Assembly (NCBI GenBank): GCA_012270585.1
Contig: JAAXIB010000079.1
Location: 1 to 64,000 of the forward strand
DNA length: 64,000 bases
Source: Nitrospirales bacterium
Lineage (GTDB): Bacteria; Nitrospirota; Nitrospiria; Nitrospirales; UBA8639
Direction: 5' to 3'
In this document: one piece after another, positions 53,709 to 64,000 of the stretch
Position numbering within the stretch: position 1 is the stretch's first letter
How the letters are laid out: every line of letters begins with the position of its first letter
Notes under the pieces: generated by a model
What the model saw: the letters and a program-made list of their open reading frames with translations, nothing else
The model's database searches: none
What the model was told of the DNA's origin: nothing
Position numbers and translations under genes: made by a program

Positions 53709-55064
53709 ATGAAAAAGAGTGAAGCGAAAACACCGGGTATTTGGGAAAAGGCCTTAGGCTTTATCCAATCCCGAATGGGAAATGAAGTCATGGAAACGTG
53801 GTTTCAACCCACCAAACTGGCTGAACTGAATGGGACGAAAGCCACAATTCTCGTACCGAATAAATTTTTTGGGGAATGGCTGGGACGTAATTATCGCGAG
53901 GTGATAGGTGAAGCCTTGCAAGCGGTTCGGCCCGGTGAAGAAGGACAGGTTGCCGTAGAGTTTATTGTAGAGGAACCCTCTTCTCCCATAGTAGCCGAGC
54001 AAGCGGACAAAAAGCAGGCTGCTTCCCAGCAAAATCGAGTTCATCGGCAACTGCCGAATCCGAAATATACGTTTGAGAATTTTGTGGTCGGGGCAAGTAA
54101 CCAGTTTGCACATGCGGCAAGCTTGGCCGTTGCCGAATCGCCGGCGCTCTCATATAACCCGTTTTTTATATACGGGGTCGTGGGTTTGGGCAAAACGCAC
54201 CTTCTGAATTCTATTGGAAATTTCGTCATGCAGAAAGGAGATCTGCGGATTGCGTACCTGACGACGGAACAATTCACGAATGAGGTGATCAACTCGATAC
54301 GATACGACAAGATGGGGGAACTCCGAAAGCGTTATCGAAACATCGATATGCTCCTGATTGACGACATTCAATTCCTCGCGGGAAAAGAGAGAACACAGGA
54401 AGAATTTTTCCATACCTTCAACGCGCTGTACGAGGCAAAAAAGCAGATCGTCCTGTCCAGTGACCGGTTTCCAAAAGAAATGCCCTCGATGGAAGAACGA
54501 CTACGGTCACGGTTTGAGTGGGGCCTGATAGCTGACCTTCAACAGCCGGACTTCGAAACGCGCATCGCGATCCTGAGAAGAAAATCCGAAGAAGAAGGCA
54601 TTGCCATTGGAGATGACGTCATTCATCTTCTGGCCGAAGGGTTAAGGAGCAATATCCGCGAATTGGAAGGTGCGTTGATCCGTCTTGGAGCCTATTGCAC
54701 GCTGACCGGCCAAGCCATTACCACGGAGATGGCGAAAACCGTCCTTCGCGATCTGTTAGGAAGTAAAAAGAGGGTGATCACCTTGGAAGACGTACAAGAA
54801 GTGGTAGCCCGGCGATTTCAAGTCAAAGTATCCGAGTTGAAATCAAAGCGAAGAAACAAGACCGTGGTTCATCCCCGGCAAATAGCCATGTACCTGTCCA
54901 GAGAACTGACGGCTGCTTCTTTCCCGGAAATCGGACGCGAGTTCGGGGGAAAAGATCACACCACCATCATCCACGCGTGTCGCCAGATAGATAGAGCCAT
55001 TGAGAAAGACAATTCCTTGCGGACGACGGTGGAAAGCCTGAAAGACGAAATCAGTAAGGAGTAA
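53709..55064 (+). CDS. dnaA: chromosomal replication initiator DnaA
   Basis: A 451-residue DnaA. Domain I (1-85) ends before a linker; domain III has Walker A YGVVGLGKTHLLNSIGN and Walker B MLLIDDIQFLAGKERTQEEF, plus the arginine-finger region; domain IV has the DNA-binding signature FGGKDHTTIIHACRQIDRAI. It binds the boxes just upstream, initiates replication and normally represses its own gene. The start lacks a clear Shine-Dalgarno. Confidence 0.98.
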   Translation: MKKSEAKTPGIWEKALGFIQSRMGNEVMETWFQPTKLAELNGTKATILVPNKFFGEWLGRNYREVIGEALQAVRPGEEGQVAVEFIVEEPSSPIVAEQADKKQAASQQNRVHRQLPNPKYTFENFVVGASNQFAHAASLAVAESPALSYNPFFIYGVVGLGKTHLLNSIGNFVMQKGDLRIAYLTTEQFTNEVINSIRYDKMGELRKRYRNIDMLLIDDIQFLAGKERTQEEFFHTFNALYEAKKQIVLSSDRFPKEMPSMEERLRSRFEWGLIADLQQPDFETRIAILRRKSEEEGIAIGDDVIHLLAEGLRSNIRELEGALIRLGAYCTLTGQAITTEMAKTVLRDLLGSKKRVITLEDVQEVVARRFQVKVSELKSKRRNKTVVHPRQIAMYLSRELTAASFPEIGREFGGKDHTTIIHACRQIDRAIEKDNSLRTTVESLKDEISKE

Positions 55065-55080
55065 CAGAAGGGAGCCTCTC

Positions 55081-58756
<3,676 letters not shown>

Positions 58757-58787
58757 GCAGCAGGAACCCCCACCCTTCCGGTCCGCC

Positions 58788-61283
58788 ATGCCCACCGAAG
58801 AACGCTTCACCCAAGTCGCCATCGAAGACGAGATGCGCTTGTCGTACCTGGATTACGCCATGAGCGTGATCGTGGGTCGCGCCTTGCCGGACGTCCGCGA
58901 TGGGCTGAAGCCCGTGCATCGACGCATCCTGTACGGCATGAACCAGATGGGGTTGGCTCACAACAGAGCCTACCGCAAGTCGGCCAAGATCGTGGGCGAA
59001 ATCATGGGGAATTATCATCCCCATGGTGATTCCGCCATTTACGATACCCTGGTGCGTATGGCGCAGGACTTCAACATGCGCTATACCCTGGTGGACGGCC
59101 AGGGGAACTACGGGTCGGTTGACGGGGATCCGCCGGCAGCCATGCGCTATACCGAAGCGCGGCTGACGAAGCTGGCCGGCGAAATGCTGGCGGATATCGA
59201 AAAGGAAACGGTCGATTTCGGCCCCACGTATGATGAATCGGACGTCGAACCACTGGTGTTACCGGCCAAGGTCCCCAACCTGCTGATCAATGGTGCCGGC
59301 GGGATCGCCGTCGGCTACGCCACCAACATTCCCACGCACAACCTCGGCGAAGTCGTCACCGCGTTACTATACGTCCTCGAGAACCCTGCCGCGTCGCTTG
59401 CGGAATTGATGGACATGATCCCGGGTCCGGATTTTCCCACGGCGGGATTCATTTATGGAACCCAAGGCATCAAAGACGCCTATGAACGCGGGCGCGGGCT
59501 ATTGACCATTCGCGCCAAAACGCACGTGGAAACGGATAAGAAGCGGGATCGGGCGAGTATCATCGTCACCGAGATTCCGTACCAGGTGAACAAAGCCAAA
59601 CTGCTCGAGAAAATTGCCGAGTTGGTGCAGGAGAAACGCCTGGAAGGCATTTCCGACATTCGGGACGAATCGGACCGGGACGGCATCCGCGTCGTGATCG
59701 AACTCAAAAAAGGTGAAATCCCGCCCGTCATCCTGAACCAGTTGTACAAGCATACCCAGCTCCAAACGACGTTCGGGGTCAACATGCTCGCGCTGGTCAA
59801 TAACCGGCCGGAGATTTTGAACCTCAAACGAATTCTGGTGGCCTTTCTCGATCATCGACGCGAAGTGGTCGTTCGGCGAACCGCCTACGAGTTACGGAAA
59901 GCCGAAGAACGCGCGCATATTGTCGAAGGCCTGAACGTCGCCTTGGCCCATTTGGATGACGTCATTGCGTTGATCCGTGGGGCGGCGTCGCCCGACGAAG
60001 CCAGGACCGGCCTCACGCAACAATTTCCATTGTCGGAGATCCAGGCACAGGCCATCCTGGACATGCGGCTTCAACGGTTGACGCAGCTCGAACAACGGAA
60101 ACTCTCTGAAGAGTATGAAGAACTCAAAGCCAGGATCGCGTCGCTCCAGGCGGTCCTGGGTTCGGAGGACTTGGTCAGGCAGGTCATCAAGGACGAGTTG
60201 ATGGAGCTCAAAGCCGCCTATCAGGACGAGCGCCGCACGCGGATCGTTCCGCAGGAAGCGGAGATCAACATTGAAGATTTGATCGCGGACGAAACAATGG
60301 CGGTCAGTATCTCCCATGAAGGCTATATCAAACGCCATCCCGTCTCCGAATACCGGGCGCAGCGTCGCGGGGGAAAAGGCAAGATCGGCATGGGGGTCAA
60401 GGAAGAAGATTTCGTCGAAAAGATTTTTACGGCCTCGACGCATGATTTCATCCTGTTCTTTACGGATGCGGGAAAAGTGTATTGGCTCAAACTCCATGAA
60501 CTGCCCGAAGCCGGCCGGACCAGCAAAGGCAAGGCCATGGTCAACCTGTTGGCCCTGGGCCCGGAAGAACGGGTGACCACCACGCTTCCGGTACGGGAAT
60601 TCCGCGACGACCTGTACGTCGTCATGGCGACCCGCAGGGGCTATATCAAGAAGACCAAATTATCCGCCTACGGCAACCCCCGTCAGGGCGGGATCATCGC
60701 CCTGACGTTGGAGGAAGGCGATAAGCTCATTGGCGTTGAAATCACGGACGGCCGAAGCGACATCATGCTGGGCACCAGGGAAGGGCTGGTCATCCGGTTT
60801 CAGGAGCAGGACGTGCGGCCCATGGGCCGGACCGCTCGAGGGATCAGGGGCATTCGCCTGGACGAAACCAACCACGTGATCGGGATGGTCATTATCCAGC
60901 CCCGGGTCGAGGCCTCGATCCTGACCGTGACCGAACGGGGGTTCGGGAAACGAACGGTGGCCACCGAATACCGGACGCAAGGTCGGACGGGTCGCGGGTT
61001 GATCAGTCTCAAAGTCACCGGGAGAAACGGATCGGCGGTTTCCTTTCATCAGGTAAAGGAATCCGATGAAATCATGATTATGACTTCCGAAGGAAAAATC
61101 CTCAGGACCAAAGTCGAAAGTCTCCGGGATATCGGGCGCAATGCTCAAGGAGTGCGTCTCATCGACATGGAAGACACCGACCGGGTCGTGGACGTGGCGA
61201 AACTCGCCGAGAGTGCCGACGACGAAGGAAGCAACGGGAGCAACGGCACCGGCCATGCGGCGGAGACGAACGGGTTTTCATGA
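58788..61283 (+). CDS. gyrA: DNA gyrase subunit A
   Basis: About 831 residues from ATG 58788; the longer frame overlaps gyrB in another phase and is not used. Active-site Tyr in [15 protein letters not shown]. The quinolone-determining region reads [19 protein letters not shown], with Ser and Asp at the positions usually mutated in resistance. The C-terminal domain has six beta-pinwheel blades including the GyrA box [10 protein letters not shown]. Cleaves and rejoins DNA with GyrB for negative supercoiling. Confidence 0.97.
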   Translation: MPTEERFTQVAIEDEMRLSYLDYAMSVIVGRALPDVRDGLKPVHRRILYGMNQMGLAHNRAYRKSAKIVGEIMGNYHPHGDSAIYDTLVRMAQDFNMRYTLVDGQGNYGSVDGDPPAAMRYTEARLTKLAGEMLADIEKETVDFGPTYDESDVEPLVLPAKVPNLLINGAGGIAVGYATNIPTHNLGEVVTALLYVLENPAASLAELMDMIPGPDFPTAGFIYGTQGIKDAYERGRGLLTIRAKTHVETDKKRDRASIIVTEIPYQVNKAKLLEKIAELVQEKRLEGISDIRDESDRDGIRVVIELKKGEIPPVILNQLYKHTQLQTTFGVNMLALVNNRPEILNLKRILVAFLDHRREVVVRRTAYELRKAEERAHIVEGLNVALAHLDDVIALIRGAASPDEARTGLTQQFPLSEIQAQAILDMRLQRLTQLEQRKLSEEYEELKARIASLQAVLGSEDLVRQVIKDELMELKAAYQDERRTRIVPQEAEINIEDLIADETMAVSISHEGYIKRHPVSEYRAQRRGGKGKIGMGVKEEDFVEKIFTASTHDFILFFTDAGKVYWLKLHELPEAGRTSKGKAMVNLLALGPEERVTTTLPVREFRDDLYVVMATRRGYIKKTKLSAYGNPRQGGIIALTLEEGDKLIGVEITDGRSDIMLGTREGLVIRFQEQDVRPMGRTARGIRGIRLDETNHVIGMVIIQPRVEASILTVTERGFGKRTVATEYRTQGRTGRGLISLKVTGRNGSAVSFHQVKESDEIMIMTSEGKILRTKVESLRDIGRNAQGVRLIDMEDTDRVVDVAKLAESADDEGSNGSNGTGHAAETNGFS

Positions 61284-61304
61284 CGGAACCTGCTTTTCTC
61301 TCGC

Positions 61305-61338
61305 GCTGTCATCCCCGACCCGATCGGGGATCCAGAGC
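61305..61338. repeat. CATCCCCGA/TCGGGGATC hairpin repeat
   Basis: TCATCCCCGACCCGATCGGG followed by GATCCAGAG forms a hairpin and is similar to the repeats near 21058 and 21150. It lies between gyrA and the IS element. Confidence 0.7.
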
Positions 61339-61345
61339 CTTTGTA

Positions 61346-62610
61346 TGTGCAAGCCGGACATGGTTTACAAAATAAACCGGACACATGGTTTACATCGCCT
61401 GCGGGTGTTCCGGTTGATGCCAGTGCCGGGCCGGGATGAGCGTCAGCGTCCGCTCCTCCAAGGTGCCCAGCGGATGAAAGCTGTAATGCACGGCCCAAGT
61501 GGTCTCCCCGATCGGGGTGAACCCCATGGGCTCCTGGGCCAAGACCTCTGATACATACAGCAGGTGCCCGCGCCACCGGATTTCGCCATTGTGCCGCACC
61601 CGCCGCACCACCGTCCCCGCCGGATACTCGAGCGGTGGCAGCTTCCCCGGATCCGGCCGGGGCGACGGCTGATACACGCTGCCCGGCGTCTGGCGCCCCA
61701 GCGCCTCATGCGAGCGGGCCCAATTATATTCCTGCACCAACGCGGCCAAGCCCCGTTGTTGCGCCGCCAAGGTCGCGGCCGGGGGCCCCACGGCCGCTTT
61801 GAGCGCTCGATGCAGCCGCTCGTGGCTGCCATTCTCACTCGGCGCCCCCGGCCGAATCCGTGCCGGCCGAATCCCTCACCGCACCCACCCCGCCGCCAAG
61901 CGACTCAGGTCGCCCAACGCCGTGGACGCAAACGGGGGGTCATGATCCGTCCGAATCGTCGCCGGGAGCCCGTATGCGTGGAACCCCCCGGTCCACCCCG
62001 GGGGGACCGCCCGCGTGGTCGGCTGGAGCAAGCCCTGACAGCGCAGCCGATACCGGCTGCCGAGATCCCTGATCGTCAAGGGATAACACCGCTGCCCAGT
62101 CCCCAAAGCAAAATCTCCCTTGCAATCCGCACGCCACGTCGGGGCGGCCACCGGGCCCGGACTGAGCCCGTGCGGATCGGCCGAATCACCCCCGCCGTGC
62201 TGTCCACCGGCCCCGCCCGCTCCGGGGCCACCGCCCGGAGCCGATCCCGAATCTTCTTCGGCCCAAAGCTCGGATGCCGGTGCTTCATCGCGAGGCTCGC
62301 CTCCACTTGCGCTGCCGGGGTCTGGTGCGGCTGCGTGTGCGGCCGCCGCGCTAAGTCCGCGAGCCCGGCCACCCCGTGGGCATGATACCGCGCCAGCCAC
62401 TTGTCCCCGGTCGGGCGGCTGATGCCATACCCGGTACATAAGTCGACCTTCGTATCCTCCCCACTTAACCAGTCCCGTACAAACTGTTCGCGTTGGTCCA
62501 TGAGCTTCCACTCCTTCCACGGCATGGGCCGGCCCTCCTTTGCCGGGCAGGGTACCAGTGTAAACCATGTCCCCGGTTTAAAATGTAAACAATGTGCCCG
62601 GTTTGTACCT
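61346..62610. mobile_element. degenerate IS481-family insertion sequence
   Basis: About 1.26 kb bounded by imperfect inverted repeats: the left end has ACATGGTTTACAAAATAAACC and the right end, read inward, ACATTGTTTACATTTTAAACC with one more copy of the ACATGGTTTACA block in each. So each end carries two tandem copies of the same motif, as expected for transposase binding. The transposase inside is broken. No clear target duplication is visible. Exact ends uncertain by a few bases. Confidence 0.8.
61390..62525 (-). pseudogene. IS481-type DDE transposase, broken
   Basis: Begins MDQREQFVRDWLSGEDTKVD with a helix-turn-helix (GISRPTGDKWLARYHAHGVA, HPSFGPKKIRDRL). A frameshift near 62170 moves to the frame with WRADCKGDFALGTGQRCYPL (first catalytic Asp) and YGLPATIRTDHDPPFAS (second Asp, with an altered motif). 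A TGA at 61878-61876 interrupts that frame before SENGSHERLHRALK, which carries the catalytic Glu; then it continues to the end. At least one frameshift and one stop, so not functional. Confidence 0.85.
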
Positions 62611-62645
62611 CACCCCAGCCCTCTCCCAGAGGGAGAGGGAGCAAA
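62609..62645. repeat. palindromic repeat abutting the IS right end
   Basis: CCTCACCCCAGCCCTCTCCC followed by AGAGGGAGAGGG directly at the IS boundary. From here to 62819 no gene is seen (about 170 bp). Confidence 0.8.
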
Positions 62646-62819
62646 CACCCGCTACAAAAGAAGGAGAAGACAGACAGCCCCTTATGCTGACGGCGAAGAA
62701 CAGCCCACGAACGTCGCCGCAACGTCTTCCTTGCTGCCTTGCGACGGGTCGGGAGCATCGTGTAATCTGGATCCAGTGATCGTGATGATGGGTTAGAGGC
62801 CGTTTCCGATGTGAGTTGC

Positions 62820-63542
62820 ATGAGCCCCGTTCAAGCTACCCCTTCAGACGTCGAATCGCTTGTCCTGGAACTCCAGGCACACCCGGTCAATACCAACGAG
62901 TTTTTCCGAACGTTCAGGTCTCGAAAGCTCCGGCCTCGACAACTTCGGGCCTTTGTCGGGCAATACCATTATTTTTGCTTCCATTTCGTCAAGGTCTTGG
63001 AAGGACTGTTATACCACACCCCGATTCACGAAATGGAAATGCGAACCGAGTTGGCCAAGACCCTGTACTCGGAGTTGGGCAGCGGGTCACCGGATCGCGT
63101 GCATATCCGGCAACTCGAGCGGTTTGCACATTCCATCGGGCTCAGACCCCAGGATCTCCAATGTACCGTTCCGATCCCCGAAGTGACGACCTACCTCGAC
63201 ACGTTGCGGCGATTATTCCTTCACTCCGGACATTTGACCGCGTTGGGCGCGGCCTTGGCCGTCGAAACCACCGCGGCGTCCGAATTCAGATATTTCGTGC
63301 CGGGCCTCGAGCAATATGAGCAGTTTCATCCCGGAGAGTTGGAATTTTTCACGTTACACCTGGCTGAAGAACAACACCACGGCAATTGGTTGGTTGAGGC
63401 CGTTCGCAAGACGGCCCGATCCGAGGACGACTCGCATCAAGTGGCCGCGGGCGCTCGGGAAGCCGCCGATGCCTGGTTGGAGTTCTGGGCGGGCATGTAT
63501 CGGATGGTCTTTGATGCCAACCCCGCCGATTCGTTTGATTGA
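62820..63542 (+). CDS. heme-oxygenase-fold (CADD/PqqC-like) putative metalloenzyme
   Basis: About 240 residues, all-helical, of the TENA/PqqC/HO-like superfamily. Likely metal ligands are Glu and His in LYSELGSGSPDRVHIRQLER, Glu in LAVETTAASEFRYF, and the His/Glu/His set in FTLHLAEEQHHGNWLV, the pattern of HO-fold diiron oxygenases. The closest remembered relatives are Chlamydia CADD and its nitrifier homologue used for para-aminobenzoate formation. GTG at 62811 is an alternative start. It is followed after 45 bp by a gene with a PqqD-like N-terminus. Substrate is inference. Confidence 0.75.
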   Translation: MSPVQATPSDVESLVLELQAHPVNTNEFFRTFRSRKLRPRQLRAFVGQYHYFCFHFVKVLEGLLYHTPIHEMEMRTELAKTLYSELGSGSPDRVHIRQLERFAHSIGLRPQDLQCTVPIPEVTTYLDTLRRLFLHSGHLTALGAALAVETTAASEFRYFVPGLEQYEQFHPGELEFFTLHLAEEQHHGNWLVEAVRKTARSEDDSHQVAAGAREAADAWLEFWAGMYRMVFDANPADSFD

Positions 63543-63545
63543 TTC

Positions 63546-63582
63546 TCCCTCACCCTACCCTCTCCCAGATGGAGAGGGGAAC
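63546..63582. repeat. palindromic repeat carrying a ribosome-binding site
   Basis: CCCTCACCCTACCCTCTCCC then AGATGGAGAGGGGAACG. The right arm (GGAGAGGGGA) ends about 8 nt before the ATG at 63588 and is the only purine-rich stretch there, so the repeat probably serves as the Shine-Dalgarno. Confidence 0.75.
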
Positions 63583-63587
63583 GAAGA

Positions 63588-64000
63588 ATGACCGCCTCCC
63601 CTGCCCCATCCCTTCAACCCCTTGCTTTGGAGGGCGAGATTCTTCAACAGCGGGCCTGGCGCATGCCGGACCTCGTGGTCTACCAGCATGAAGCGCATGA
63701 ATGGTGGGTCACGCCTCTGGATGAAGATCTGCCCCTGGTCCGACTGAACCGGATGGGCGCCTCCCTCCTTGGGGCCATGGATGGCCGCCTGTCGATCAAC
63801 GCGCTCCTCGAGCAATTCGGCAAATGGGTCTGTGGCGCCAACCAGGAAACCGGCCGGTGGTTTCTCGAACGGTGGTCCTTACCCCGCTATTCGTTGTGTT
63901 ATTTCGGGACGGATCCGCCAAGCGGACACAGCGTCAACGCGAAGTGGGACCTCCTCCTCCAGAAGGTGCGCGAACAATGGCATGAAAACGTGGCAGTCGA
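63588..64000 (+). CDS. PqqD-like N-terminal region of an incomplete protein
   Basis: Open to the window edge (137 codons, no stop). It starts MTASPAPSLQPLALEGEILQ; residues about 45-80 (LPLVRLNRMGASLLGAMDGR followed by LSINALLEQFG) resemble the winged-helix PqqD fold (vxLNxxGaxlLxlldGxxtvxel). The remainder has FGTDPPSGHSVNAKWDLLLQ. PqqD-like domains deliver peptides to radical SAM enzymes, often fused to them, so a radical SAM domain may follow beyond the window. That part is inference. Confidence 0.6.
   Translation, partial: MTASPAPSLQPLALEGEILQQRAWRMPDLVVYQHEAHEWWVTPLDEDLPLVRLNRMGASLLGAMDGRLSINALLEQFGKWVCGANQETGRWFLERWSLPRYSLCYFGTDPPSGHSVNAKWDLLLQKVREQWHENVAV

Overview
This 64 kb window looks like the replication-origin region of a Gram-negative bacterial chromosome. 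The outer-membrane style YidC with a large periplasmic domain, the GyrB with the Gram-negative insert, the two ammonium transporters, the GldG-type ABC operon and the nitrifier-like HO-fold protein suggest a Nitrospirota (Nitrospira-like) organism. That placement is inferred from gene content and protein flavour only.

The right half is the chromosomal core. Genes from about 30 kb to 51.2 kb all run leftward: rmuC, a tRNA-Arg island, rluD, the F1 ATP synthase genes (atpC, D, G, A, H without any Fo gene beside them), mnmA, a bactofilin, parB and parA with three parS sites, rsmG, mnmG, mnmE, yidC, yidD, rnpA and rpmH. From 51.3 kb onward genes run rightward: hisS, two DsrF/DsrH (TusC/TusB)-like genes, dnaA, dnaN, gyrB and gyrA. 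The strand switch, an AT-rich DnaA-box region before dnaA, and the parS cluster together place oriC near 53.5 kb. The window ends with a degenerate IS481-type element, an HO-fold (CADD/PqqC-like) protein and the start of a further gene with a PqqD-like N-terminus.

The left half is accessory. A leftward Gld-type ABC operon with DUF4340 protein is followed by a cupredoxin and a GT2 glycosyltransferase. A complete set of type I-G (formerly I-U) cas genes (cas3, csb3/cas8g, csb1, csb2, cas4-cas1 fusion, cas2) occupies 7.8-18.7 kb. The effector and adaptation blocks are separated by two toxin-antitoxin pairs in divergent orientation, a third pair (brnTA) lies beyond cas2, and I see no CRISPR array. 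A remnant of a second cas4 start lies between the two toxin-antitoxin pairs. Next come a Na+/H+ antiporter, a dienelactone-hydrolase-like protein, a symporter remnant joined to a DUF5519 gene, tandem amt genes showing signs of gene conversion, pirin, Fic, and a GNAT-like protein.

The most unusual structure is at 30.2-33.1 kb. An intact tRNA-Arg(UCG) is flanked on one side by a copy of its 3' part and on the other by a copy of its 5' part. The two copies abut at the same base of the anticodon loop. Between the copies are higBA and a tightly coupled three-gene operon starting with a TIGR04255-type protein, with no integrase. Several families of small repeats are scattered through the window. 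One palindromic family (CCCTCACCCT...CTCTCCC...GGGAGAGGG) sits in frame inside mnmE (twice) and yidC, supplies the yidC stop codon, and supplies the likely ribosome-binding site of the last gene.
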